From Umezawaea tangerina (GTDB lineage: Bacteria > Actinomycetota > Actinomycetes > Mycobacteriales > Pseudonocardiaceae): a stretch of 64,000 bases of DNA. The translations under genes and the position numbers were made by a program. The notes under the pieces were generated by a model that was not told the origin of the DNA, ran no database searches, and saw only the letters and a list, made by a program, of their open reading frames with translations. The stretch is from positions 806,001-870,000 of the forward strand of contig NZ_PVTF01000001.1 of assembly GCF_003002815.1 (NCBI RefSeq). Direction: 5' to 3'. Below, in pieces: positions 7,247-15,550 of the stretch (the first letter of the stretch is position 1; each line of letters opens with the position of its first letter).

Positions 7247-8638
7247 TCAGCCCAGGCCCGACAGCATCCCCTCGCACGAGCGGACGACCACGGTCGCCGC
7301 CCGGCGCTGGTCCTGGTCCAGCACGGGGTTCGCGGCCTGCTCGCGCCACCGGGCCAGCAGGTCCGCGATGAGGTAGCGCTGCTCGGTCTCGTCGGCCTCG
7401 TACTCGAGGCCCAGCCTGGCCTGGGTGGCCGTGCCGAGCCCGCCGACCAGCCGGGACGCCTCGGGCTCCAGCGCGGCGGGCAGCCTCGTGCGGCCGCCCT
7501 GCAACGCGGCCAGCAGCCGCAGCTCGCGCACGTCGTGCGCGCTGGAGACGATCCGCTCCAGGTCCATCACGATCTTGCGCGCGGCCGGTTTGGGCTCCGC
7601 GCGCAGCACGACCTCCAGCGCCAGCAGTGCCGACCGCGCCTTGAGCACCTCGCGGCGGTCGGTGAAGTACTGGGCGATCGAGTCGCGCAGCTCGCCCAAC
7701 CCGCTGCGCTGCACCAGCTGCGTCACCAGCTTCACCTGCGTGTCGAAGCCCTGCCGGATCAGGGTCGCGGTCAGCCGCACCCCGAAGATCCCGTACCGCT
7801 CCAGCAGCCCCTGCCGCACCGACGGCGCCAGCGCGACCGGGAAGTCGTTGCCCACGAACCGGTCCACCGACAGCAGGTGGTCCTCCAGCTCGGTGCGCGG
7901 CAGCGCGGCCAGCGCGGTGAGCGCGGTGAACTCCTCCGGCTTCATCGTGCGCGCGGCCACCGCGATCAGCCCGGCGACCGCGATCACGTTCTGGCACAGC
8001 GGTTCCACCCGCACCTCGCGCCGGTAGCGGCGGGCGATCTGCTTGGTCGACGACAGCGCGTCGATGCGGCCCGCCCCGATCTCGTCCGCCTTCGCCAGCA
8101 GCACCACGGTGTTGATCGGGGACACCCGCGCGATCGGGTTCTCGTGCGCCGCCTGGAGGTAGCGCAGGTCCACGTCCTGGAGGTGCCGCATCAGGTACAG
8201 CACCGCGTCCGCCTCGCGGTAGACCTGGTCGCTGGTCGCGGTGGGCGGGGTGTCGATGATCGTGGCGTCGCGCAGCGACCGGGTCGGCCAGTCCACGATC
8301 AACCGGTCGACCTGGTCCCACATGCCGATCTCCACGTGCGGACGGCCCTCGCGGCGCACCACCGGCACCTCCTGCGGACCGCTCGGCGTGAACGCGGTCG
8401 CCCGCGCCCGGACGCCGTCGCGGTACCAGGTGAACCCGCTGCCCGCGGTGAACTCCTCGCCGATCAGCGCGTTCACCACGGTCGACTTGCCGATCCGCTG
8501 CGACCCCGCCACCGCGATCCGCACCGGCTCGCCGAACCGCGCCAGCTGGTTGCGCAGCCACCCGGTCGCGCGGGGGCTGTCCCGGTAGACGATGAGCGCC
8601 TCGTTGAGCAGCGCCCACACCTTCGCCTCTAGGCTCAT
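7247..8638 (-). CDS. iniC: Dynamin-like GTPase, IniC-like
   Basis: A 463-residue GTPase, third gene of an iniB-iniA-iniC-like operon. The P-loop is AGSQRIGKST near residues 44-53. Switch II is IIDTPPT and the guanine-specificity motif is probably LLAKAD. The long helical C-terminal half matches bacterial dynamin-like proteins. In Mycobacterium tuberculosis IniA and IniC are dynamin-like proteins induced by cell-wall inhibitors such as isoniazid and ethambutol, thought to act at the membrane. The start is 34 bp after the stop of the IniA-like gene, so they are co-transcribed. The symbol reflects gene order and family, not proven orthology. Confidence 0.75.
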   Translation of the reverse strand: MSLEAKVWALLNEALIVYRDSPRATGWLRNQLARFGEPVRIAVAGSQRIGKSTVVNALIGEEFTAGSGFTWYRDGVRARATAFTPSGPQEVPVVRREGRPHVEIGMWDQVDRLIVDWPTRSLRDATIIDTPPTATSDQVYREADAVLYLMRHLQDVDLRYLQAAHENPIARVSPINTVVLLAKADEIGAGRIDALSSTKQIARRYRREVRVEPLCQNVIAVAGLIAVAARTMKPEEFTALTALAALPRTELEDHLLSVDRFVGNDFPVALAPSVRQGLLERYGIFGVRLTATLIRQGFDTQVKLVTQLVQRSGLGELRDSIAQYFTDRREVLKARSALLALEVVLRAEPKPAARKIVMDLERIVSSAHDVRELRLLAALQGGRTRLPAALEPEASRLVGGLGTATQARLGLEYEADETEQRYLIADLLARWREQAANPVLDQDQRRAATVVVRSCEGMLSGLG

Positions 8639-8672
8639 GTCGACTCCGCGGGGAGGAGCACGTCGTCGAGCC

Positions 8673-10487
8673 TCACGCAGTGATCCCCAACGCCACCTGA
8701 GACCCGCCGAGCACCTGGACCTTCTTGTACAGCTCGACGAGCTTGTCCAGCTCCTGCCGGACCTCCAGCGTCCGCCGCTCCCGTTTGGTGGCGTCGTCCT
8801 GCACGGCCCGGCGCGCGCTGCGGGCGGACTCCAGCAGGGTCTCCTGGAGCTCCTCGGCCAACGTGCTGAAGTGGTTGCGCAGGCTGACCTGCACGTGCCG
8901 CGCGGCGTCGCGGCAGTCCTTGCTGAACTTGATGAAGAAGTCGTCCACGTGCCGCTGCGCCGCGTTCTTCGCGGCGGCCTGGCGGCGCTTGAGCCGGGCG
9001 TCGCCCTCGTCCTTGATGCTCTTGCCGCCGAACAGCGCGCCCGCGCCGAGCGACACCACGTTGATCAGCGGCATGCCCGCGAGGCTGGTGACGAGGCCGA
9101 ACATCAGCACACCGCCGTAGGACCCGCGCAGACCGGTGAAGAGCTTCTGGCTGATGGTGAACTTCTCGATGTTGGGCCGTTCGATCGTGGAGATCCGCTC
9201 CAGCACGTCCTCGGGGAAGATCGAGCCGGGCAGCAGGTCCTCGCGGTAGACCGGGAAGCTCTTCGCGACCTTCTCGGCGACCCACTCGGAGCGGTCCAGC
9301 AGCCAGGCGAAGTTCTTCGTGCCCGCCTCGGTGAGGTTGTCCTCCAGCCACCGCTCGAACTCGTCCCAGCCCTTCGCCGGGTCGGCGTCGTCGAACGTCT
9401 TGTCGACCTCGCGGAGGATCTTGCGGGTCCGGTCGCGCAGGTCGAACTCGATGTCGGACACCAGGTCCGCCATCTCGTCGGCCAGCACGGTCTGCCAGCG
9501 CGCCGACCGGCGGCGCAGCTCGTCGACCCGGCGCTGCGCCTCGTGCAGCGCGCCGATCGTGTCCTCGGTGCGCTTGGTGTTCTGCACCGTCAGCTCCTGG
9601 CGCAGCGGCGCGACGAGCTGCTGGATCGCCGACGCCGCGGACACCGCCACGACCCGGCGGGCCAGCTGGTCGGCCGCGGCCACGATGTCGCGCTGCACGC
9701 ACGCCAGCAGGTCCGGGAAGCCGGACTCGACGTTGAGGGACTTGTCGCCGGTCTGCGCGGCCCGCAGCCGCAGCGCGGACGACACCGCGAACACCTTCGC
9801 GCTCACGCCCGCGCGGGCCAGCTGGGCCTGGTTGGCCTCCAGCACCCGGCGCCACTGCGGGCAGATGTCGGTCTTGGTGAGCACCACGGTCACGTTCGGG
9901 CAGGACGTCATGACCTGCTTGAGCAGCTCCAGCTCGGTCGAGGTCAGCTCGTTGGTCGCGTCGGACACCAGCAGCACCGCGTCGGCCTGGAGCAGGGCGG
10001 TGAACGTGCTCGTGGTGTGGGCGGAGCGCAGGTCGCCGACACCGGGGGTGTCGATCAGCACCAGGCCGGAGGTGAGCAGCGCGCGCGGGATGCCGACCTC
10101 GGCGCGGACCACCTCACCCGAATGCCCGGCGCTGACCTCCTTCGCGACCTGGTCGATGGCCACGGGGACGCGCTCGGTCGGGGTGTCGGTGATCGCGCGT
10201 CTGGCCGCCGAGCTGCGCACCAGCGCGGCGGACGGGGTCTCGGCGTGCTGCACGAAGGTGGGGACGGTGGTGGTGATGTCGTCACCTACCGCGCAGACGG
10301 GGGCGTTGACCAGGGCGTTCACCAGTTGGCTCTTGCCCTGCTTCGCCTCGCCGATCACCAGCACTCTGAGCTTGGGGTCCAGTTGTCGAGCCCGCTTCTC
10401 GCGCAACCGTTCTGCCAGGTCAGGCCGGTTGAGCGTGGTGCAAGCCCCGATCGTCTCGTCGAGCACGTCGAGCCAGGGGACGGCCAT
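8673..10487 (-). CDS. iniA: Dynamin-like GTPase, IniA-like
   Basis: A dynamin-superfamily GTPase of 604 residues. G1 is IGEAKQGKSQL near residue 46, G2 threonines lie in DDITTTVPT, G3 is LIDTPGVGD and G4 is VLTKTD. A helical region follows with a Gly-rich hydrophobic segment (GGVLMFGLVTSLAGMPLINV) that probably inserts in the membrane, and a coiled-coil end. A GTG one codon upstream (10490) is an equally possible start. M. tuberculosis IniA, the family example, is a membrane-remodelling dynamin-like protein. The gene lies between the IniB-like and IniC-like genes; a strong hairpin in the 107-bp gap to iniB probably lowers its expression relative to iniB. Confidence 0.78.
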   Translation of the reverse strand: MAVPWLDVLDETIGACTTLNRPDLAERLREKRARQLDPKLRVLVIGEAKQGKSQLVNALVNAPVCAVGDDITTTVPTFVQHAETPSAALVRSSAARRAITDTPTERVPVAIDQVAKEVSAGHSGEVVRAEVGIPRALLTSGLVLIDTPGVGDLRSAHTTSTFTALLQADAVLLVSDATNELTSTELELLKQVMTSCPNVTVVLTKTDICPQWRRVLEANQAQLARAGVSAKVFAVSSALRLRAAQTGDKSLNVESGFPDLLACVQRDIVAAADQLARRVVAVSAASAIQQLVAPLRQELTVQNTKRTEDTIGALHEAQRRVDELRRRSARWQTVLADEMADLVSDIEFDLRDRTRKILREVDKTFDDADPAKGWDEFERWLEDNLTEAGTKNFAWLLDRSEWVAEKVAKSFPVYREDLLPGSIFPEDVLERISTIERPNIEKFTISQKLFTGLRGSYGGVLMFGLVTSLAGMPLINVVSLGAGALFGGKSIKDEGDARLKRRQAAAKNAAQRHVDDFFIKFSKDCRDAARHVQVSLRNHFSTLAEELQETLLESARSARRAVQDDATKRERRTLEVRQELDKLVELYKKVQVLGGSQVALGITA

Positions 10488-10532
10488 CACCCGAGTGAGT
10501 GTGCCGTGTTCACCCTCATGGGTGAAAGTGGA

Positions 10533-10568
10533 GAGGGCGGGTCCCGTCGTGAGACAGGACCCGCCCTC
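10533..10568 (-). terminator. Hairpin between iniB-like and iniA-like genes
   Basis: A perfect 12-bp stem, GAGGGCGGGTCC paired with GGACCCGCCCTC, with a 12-base loop lies 26 bp after the IniB-like stop on the minus strand and 45 bp before the IniA-like start. A weaker hairpin, TTCACCC-TCAT-GGGTGAA, follows at 10509-10526. No clear T-tract is present, which is common in actinobacteria. It may act as a partial terminator or mRNA stabiliser. Confidence 0.65.
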
Positions 10569-10594
10569 GGTGGAACGACGAGATCGAAAAGAGA

Positions 10595-11464
10595 TCAGAA
10601 CAGCAGGTCGGTGACGCCGAGCAGGTCGGAGCCGGGGAGGTGCGCGTGGTCGACCGTCTCGGTGACGTTGCTCACAACGTCGCCCACCGCGCTGTGCGAG
10701 AGGACGTCGCCGCCGACGGAGCCGAGGGTGTCCACGCCGAGCGGCGCGGAGGTGGTGAAGTCGACGATGTTGCCGCCGCCCAGGCCCAGGCCGCTGTGGT
10801 CGAGCCCGTCGGTGAGGCCACCGGTCACGCCGTCGACGACGCCGTGCAGCGTGTCGACCGAGCCGAACACGTGGCTGGTCAGGCCTTCCGTGCCGGGGAG
10901 CGTGCCGGTGACCCCACTCGCGGTGGCGGTGACGCCGTGGAGAGCGCCCGTCGCCGAGTCGGCGAGGTCGTGGACCTGGCCGGTGGTGGTGTCCAACGTC
11001 GCGTCCAGGGAGCCGGTGACGTCGTTCACCGCGGAGAAGTCACCAGGGATCTTGATGTCGGCGGCGCCCGCGGCATCCGCCAGTCCCCAGGCGGAGAGGC
11101 CGGTGAAGGCCTCCAGCCCGGTCTCGTCGGCCGCGATGGCACCCGTGGCCGCGAGGTTGACGTCGGTGGTGCTGGGCACACCCACGAGCTGCGTGACGAC
11201 CTGCAGCTGCGTGATGGCGCCCGCGGGGCCCGCGAGGTCGAGGTCCACCGGCATCCCGTTGAGCACGGACCCGTCGAGAGCGGGCAGGCTCCCGGCGGGC
11301 ACGTAGTCGAGGACCAGCGGGAGGACCTCCTGCACGTCCAGCGCACTGATGTCGCCCAGTCCGGCCGCGCCGAGGGCACCCTCGGCGTCGTTCTGGAAGT
11401 CGGCCAGCGCGGTCGGGTCGCTGAGCAGACCGAGGACGAATTCGTGCAGCGTGTGCGAGCTCAC
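10595..11464 (-). CDS. iniB: IniB N-terminal-domain protein
   Basis: A 289-residue protein with a GTG start preceded by GGAG at good spacing. The first 55 residues (SSHTLHEFVLGLLSDPTALA, then DISALDVQEVLPLVLDYVP) match the IniB N-terminal domain. The rest is a low-complexity Ala/Gly/Thr/Asp-rich region without membrane segments. In mycobacteria IniB is the first product of the iniBAC operon, strongly induced by cell-wall stress; its biochemical role is unknown. Two dynamin-like GTPase genes follow in the same direction, reproducing the iniB-iniA-iniC order. The divergent Hsp70 and LuxR-type genes probably include its regulator. Confidence 0.82.
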   Translation of the reverse strand: MSSHTLHEFVLGLLSDPTALADFQNDAEGALGAAGLGDISALDVQEVLPLVLDYVPAGSLPALDGSVLNGMPVDLDLAGPAGAITQLQVVTQLVGVPSTTDVNLAATGAIAADETGLEAFTGLSAWGLADAAGAADIKIPGDFSAVNDVTGSLDATLDTTTGQVHDLADSATGALHGVTATASGVTGTLPGTEGLTSHVFGSVDTLHGVVDGVTGGLTDGLDHSGLGLGGGNIVDFTTSAPLGVDTLGSVGGDVLSHSAVGDVVSNVTETVDHAHLPGSDLLGVTDLLF

Positions 11465-11708
11465 TGGTGATCTCCAAAATGGTCGTGCGGGGGGTGTCGG
11501 GAGCCGGGGTACTGCTTGCCCGGCACTGCCACAAACCTAGGAGCCGGGGGTTTCGGTGCCATCGGGGATCACTCCCAGTAGATGCCGTATCCACGTTGGG
11601 GTGGATTTCGTTCACCCCCTAGGGGGTTAGGGGCCCTGCTTGTGAGCCGATGATCACCGGTGTACGTACGTATGACTGGTACGAACAGGTGAGTGAGGAG
11701 TTCTGGAC
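11465..11708. promoter_or_regulatory. Divergent control region of the iniBAC-like locus
   Basis: A 244-bp region between the leftward iniB-like gene and the rightward Hsp70-like gene. It holds two perfect palindromes: ACCCCCTAGGGGGT at 11614-11627 and TACGTACGTA at 11663-11672. Either is a candidate operator for the LuxR-type regulator encoded at 13066-15453. The iniB ribosome-binding site GGAG sits at 11472-11475 (minus strand), and GTGAGGAG precedes the TTG start of the Hsp70-like gene. Confidence 0.5.
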
Positions 11709-13013
11709 TTGCCTTATGTCCTCGGGGTCGATGTGGGCACCACCCGCACCGCTGCCGCGATCTGCCGCCTGGCCCGCGTCGGCAGGCCGGAGGTCGAGGT
11801 GGTCGGGCTCGGCGGGCCCGGCGGCGGCGTCTCGTCGACGCTGCGGCTCACCCCGGAAGGCGACTACGTCGTCGGTGACCCCGGCGACCCGCTGCTCACC
11901 GCGACCGGGTTCGCCCGGCGCGTCGGGGACGACGTGCCGGTCCTGCTCGGCCAGGACTGGGTCGCGCCGGAGGACCTGACCGCGCTGATGGTCATGTACG
12001 TCGCCGCCCAGGTCGCCGAACGGGAGGGGGAGCAGGCCACGCACGTCGCCGTGACCCACCCGGCGGACTGGGGGCAGCACCGCAAGGACCTGCTCGCCCA
12101 GGCGCTGCGCCAGGTCGGGATCGAGCGGCCGACCCTGGTCGCCGAGCCGATCGCGGCCGTGGAGAACCACCTGGCGGCGGGCGGCGGGGGTGAGGTGCAG
12201 GCGGTGTTCAGCCTGGGCAGCCACGCCGTCGAGGCCTCGGTGGTGCGCCGCTCGTTGGGCACGGCCGCGGAGCTGCTCGGCGCGAACGAGGGCCACGACC
12301 ACCGGGCGGGCGTCGACTTCGACGACGTCGTGCTCGGTCACGTGCGGGCGGAGCTGGGCCGCGACCTGGCCGACCTCGACCCCGCGGACCCGTGGGTCGC
12401 CCAGCTCGTCACGCGGCTGCGCTTCGACTGCGAGGCCGCCAAGCGGGCCCTGTCCGCGATGCCCGAGGTCACCATCCCCGTGCACCTGGAGGAGGGGGTG
12501 CGGGAGGTGCGCCTGACCAGGCCCCGGTTCGAGGACATGATCCGCCCCGCCCTCGACCTGGCCGTCGACACGCTGGTGCGCACCACCGCCGCGCACGCGG
12601 CACCCGACGTGGTGCTGCTGGTGGGCGGCAGCGCCCGGATCCCGCTGGTCGCGGACCTCGTGTCCGGTGCCGTGCGGGCCCGCCTCGCCATCGAGGCCGC
12701 GCCGGAGACCTCGGTCGTGAAGGGCGCGGCGCTGGTGGCCCGCCAGGCGGTCGAGGGACCCGACGCCGAGCCCGAGCCCCGCGAGACGTCCGTGCTCCGC
12801 CGCTTCGACGACCCGTCGCTGCGCTTCCCGGTCGGGGAGCTCGGCCTGTCCGACGACGAGTTCACCGCACCACCGCCCCGCCCACCGGTCGACATCACCC
12901 CGCTCGACCTCCCGGAACGGCGCTCGGTCAAGCGCGTCGTCCGCGGTCTGAAGCCCGCGGGCGCGGGCGGGTCCCGCCGGGGCGGCCCCGCCCCCGACGA
13001 GGACGACCGGTGA
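11709..13013 (+). CDS. Hsp70-like ATPase domain protein, without substrate-binding domain
   Basis: A 434-residue actin/Hsp70-fold protein. The N-terminal phosphate-1 motif is VLGVDVGTTRTAAA, phosphate-2-like segments appear mid-protein, AEPIAAVENH matches the Hsp70 connect/adenosine region, and VLLVGGSARIPLV is the second adenosine motif. It stops soon after the nucleotide-binding domain with an Asp/Pro-rich tail, so the DnaK substrate-binding domain (DnaK is over 600 residues) is absent. The TTG start is the only start after an in-frame stop at 11694 and has GAGGAG upstream. It forms an operon with the LuxR-type regulator (52-bp gap) and is divergent from iniB. A sensory or regulatory role is inferred. 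Confidence 0.78.
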   Translation: MPYVLGVDVGTTRTAAAICRLARVGRPEVEVVGLGGPGGGVSSTLRLTPEGDYVVGDPGDPLLTATGFARRVGDDVPVLLGQDWVAPEDLTALMVMYVAAQVAEREGEQATHVAVTHPADWGQHRKDLLAQALRQVGIERPTLVAEPIAAVENHLAAGGGGEVQAVFSLGSHAVEASVVRRSLGTAAELLGANEGHDHRAGVDFDDVVLGHVRAELGRDLADLDPADPWVAQLVTRLRFDCEAAKRALSAMPEVTIPVHLEEGVREVRLTRPRFEDMIRPALDLAVDTLVRTTAAHAAPDVVLLVGGSARIPLVADLVSGAVRARLAIEAAPETSVVKGAALVARQAVEGPDAEPEPRETSVLRRFDDPSLRFPVGELGLSDDEFTAPPPRPPVDITPLDLPERRSVKRVVRGLKPAGAGGSRRGGPAPDEDDR

Positions 13014-13065
13014 GGACCGACCGCCCCGACCGCCCCGACGACCCCGACGACGATGAGGACGGCTG

Positions 13066-15453
13066 TTGAGCCACCGATCGACCACGCACCCCGCGCTGTT
13101 GCCGGACGAGCCGACCCGTCGGCTGCTGGACGACATCGCCGCCGCCCCGGACGCCCCGCTGCGCCTGGGCGTGATGGCACCCGGTGGGTACGGCAAGTCG
13201 GTCATCCTGCGCGAGATCCGGCGCCTCTACGACGACGCCGGCTCGTCGGTCCGCGTCGTCGACGACGCCCACCTGCTCGACGAGCCGCGGCTGCGCGAGG
13301 TGCTGGAGGCCGACGACCCGCGACTGGTCGTCGCCTACCGCCCGTGGCCCCGGCACCGGGTGCTGGCGGAGTCGTTGCGCGGACGGCCCCTGCTCATGCC
13401 GGGCGCGTTCGGCAAGGAGCAGGTGAAGGAGTTCCTGCCCGCCGCCGCGAGCCCCGCCCTGGTCGACTTCGTGCACCAGCAGAGCGGCGGCGTGCCCCGG
13501 TTCGTGGAACGGCTGGCGGGCGTGACCGGCGCGGAGGTCCCGGCCGAGGCCGTGGACGCGTTCCGGCCCGAGCTGGACTGGCTCGACGCCGACCTGCAGA
13601 AGTTCCTGCTCGCCGCCGAGGCCGGTGCGGGTCTGCGGCTGGACCTGCTGGGGTCGTTGCTGGGCAAGGACTCCGACGGGGTCGCCGAGATCATCGAGGC
13701 CGCCCGCGCCACCGGCATGGTCGCCCAGGACGGCACGCTCGTGCCGATCGCCCGCCGGGCCGTCGCCCTGCTCAGCCGCGCCGAACGCCGGATCGCGGTC
13801 CGCCAGCGGCTGGCCGGGCTGCAGCTGGACGCGGGCGGCCCGGTGCTGGACCTGGTGCGCCCGCTGATCGGCACCGGCGTCGGCGGTCCCGGCGTGGCCG
13901 CCGCGTTCCAGGCCGCGGCCGCCGAGGCGCTCGGCGCCGACCCCGCGCTGGCCGCCCGGCTGTTCGCCGCCAGCGCCTCGGCGGGCACGCCCGGTGTCGA
14001 GGTCGCCGCCCGGTGGGCCACCGCGTCCGCGATGGCGGGTGACCTGGACGGCGCGCTGCGGCTGGCCGACCAGGTGATCACCGGCCCGGAGTCCGCGCAC
14101 CGCGGTGCCGCCGCCGAGGTGGCCGCCGTCGCGCTGGCGCACCGCGGCCAGCTGGCCAGGAGCACCGAGCTCTACCAGTGGTCGGCCACGCCGTCGGCCG
14201 CCGCGTTCGCCGTCGTCGGCAGCATCGGCACCGGCAGGCTCTCGTGCGAGCTGGACCTGCCCGCCGCACCTCCCACGTCGCTGGACGGCGCCGCGGCCCT
14301 GATGGCGCAAGGTATCCGCGAGTCCGTCGCGGGCGAGCCGATGACCGCGCTGTCCACGCTGGTCCGCGCCTCCGGTCTCCTGGAGCCCGTCGGCAGGGCC
14401 GCCCTGCTCCCGGACAGCCCGGCGGCGCTGGCCGCGCTGGTGGCGCTGCACTGCGGCGAGTCCGGCGTGGCCGAGTCGGTGCTCGACCGGGCCGCCAGGG
14501 CGCAGGTCGGCGGCACCCTGTTCACGGTGCGGCACGTCGTGCTGCGGGCGTGGATCGCCATGGTGCGCGGCAACCTCGCCCAGGCCAAGGACTGCCTGCT
14601 GGCGTTGAAGAAGGCGGGCAAGCGGCTCGAACCGCGCGACTGGCTGTTCGCGGTCGCGCTGGAGATCGGCGTCGCCCGGCGCAACAGCGACCTGGCGACG
14701 ATGAAGCGGACGTGGGAGCAGGCCTGCGAGGCCGTGCTGCGGCACCCGGTCGACCTGTTCACCTTCCTGCCGCTGGGGGAGTTCGCCGCCGCGGCCGCAC
14801 GGCTGCGCGACGAGCACCGGCTCGCCCCGCACCTCGCCGAGGCCCGGAACCTGTTGCGGGAGCTGGGGAACCCGCCGCTGTGGGCGGTGCCGCTGCACTG
14901 GAGCGGGCTGCACGCCGCGATCATCGCCGAGCAGACCGGGGTGGCCGAGGAGCACGCCGCCGCGCTGGCCGAGCACCGCGGTCTCAACCGCTACAACGCG
15001 ATCATCTCCGGCGCGGCCGAGAGCTGGCTCGACGTCCTGGCGGGCAAGGTCGACGCCGACCAGGTCGAGGACGCCGCCCGCGGCCTGCACGCGGCGGGCC
15101 AGTGGTGGGACGGCGCCCGGCTCGCCGGCCAGGCGGCCATCCGCACCGCGGACCGGCAGGCGATGGTCCGCCTCCTGGACTGCGCCCGCCTCCTGCAAGG
15201 CCGCCCGGTCGCCGTGAAGAAGACCGGGGTCGAGCCCGCGGTCGTCCCGGAGAGCACCGACGCCGACAAGCTGAGCGACCGCGAACGCGAGGTGGCCGAC
15301 CTCGTCGTCGCGGGCCTGACCTACAAGCAGGTGGGCGACCGCCTGTTCATCTCGGCCAAGACGGTCGAGCACCACATGGCCCGCATCCGCCAGCGCCTCG
15401 GCTGCACCAGCCGCGGCGAGCTGCTGGCTCGGCTGCGCGAGATCCTGGCCTAG
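13066..15453 (+). CDS. Large ATPase/LuxR-type regulator, IniR-like
   Basis: A 795-residue regulator of the MalT/LAL-like type. A P-loop MAPGGYGKSV lies near residue 37, a Walker B-like VRVVDDAHLL follows, a long helical-repeat middle is next, and the C-terminal LuxR HTH is LSDREREVADLVVAGLTYKQ, then AKTVEHHMARIRQRLG. Translation apparently starts at TTG 13066. Size, architecture and position beside iniBAC-like genes match M. tuberculosis Rv0339c (IniR), a LuxR-type activator of iniBAC. Regulation of the divergent iniB promoter is inferred. Other large ATP-binding LuxR regulators are alternatives if orthology is not confirmed. Confidence 0.78.
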   Translation: MSHRSTTHPALLPDEPTRRLLDDIAAAPDAPLRLGVMAPGGYGKSVILREIRRLYDDAGSSVRVVDDAHLLDEPRLREVLEADDPRLVVAYRPWPRHRVLAESLRGRPLLMPGAFGKEQVKEFLPAAASPALVDFVHQQSGGVPRFVERLAGVTGAEVPAEAVDAFRPELDWLDADLQKFLLAAEAGAGLRLDLLGSLLGKDSDGVAEIIEAARATGMVAQDGTLVPIARRAVALLSRAERRIAVRQRLAGLQLDAGGPVLDLVRPLIGTGVGGPGVAAAFQAAAAEALGADPALAARLFAASASAGTPGVEVAARWATASAMAGDLDGALRLADQVITGPESAHRGAAAEVAAVALAHRGQLARSTELYQWSATPSAAAFAVVGSIGTGRLSCELDLPAAPPTSLDGAAALMAQGIRESVAGEPMTALSTLVRASGLLEPVGRAALLPDSPAALAALVALHCGESGVAESVLDRAARAQVGGTLFTVRHVVLRAWIAMVRGNLAQAKDCLLALKKAGKRLEPRDWLFAVALEIGVARRNSDLATMKRTWEQACEAVLRHPVDLFTFLPLGEFAAAAARLRDEHRLAPHLAEARNLLRELGNPPLWAVPLHWSGLHAAIIAEQTGVAEEHAAALAEHRGLNRYNAIISGAAESWLDVLAGKVDADQVEDAARGLHAAGQWWDGARLAGQAAIRTADRQAMVRLLDCARLLQGRPVAVKKTGVEPAVVPESTDADKLSDREREVADLVVAGLTYKQVGDRLFISAKTVEHHMARIRQRLGCTSRGELLARLREILA

Positions 15454-15460
15454 GGCGGGT

Positions 15461-15523
15461 TTCCCGGATCCGTGTCCGCAGGGGCCGCCTCAGGTGCGAC
15501 TCCCGTCGGACGAGATCCGGGAA
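15461..15523. terminator. Possible bidirectional terminator
   Basis: TTCCCGGATC (15461-15470) pairs perfectly with GATCCGGGAA (15514-15523), with a 43-base loop. It lies in the 97-bp gap between the convergent IniR-like and VOC genes. The long loop makes it a weak candidate. Confidence 0.35.
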
Positions 15524-15550
15524 CACGCCTTGGACGCGCCCGCCGCCCGG

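Noticed and set aside
8592-11306. 904-codon plus-strand open frame opposite the iniA/iniB-like genes
   Set aside because: Arg/Gly/His-rich mirror of high-GC coding sequence; the minus-strand frames carry clear GTPase and IniB motifs.
12928-15375. 815-codon minus-strand frame opposite the IniR-like gene
   Set aside because: Shadow frame; the plus strand carries P-loop and LuxR HTH.
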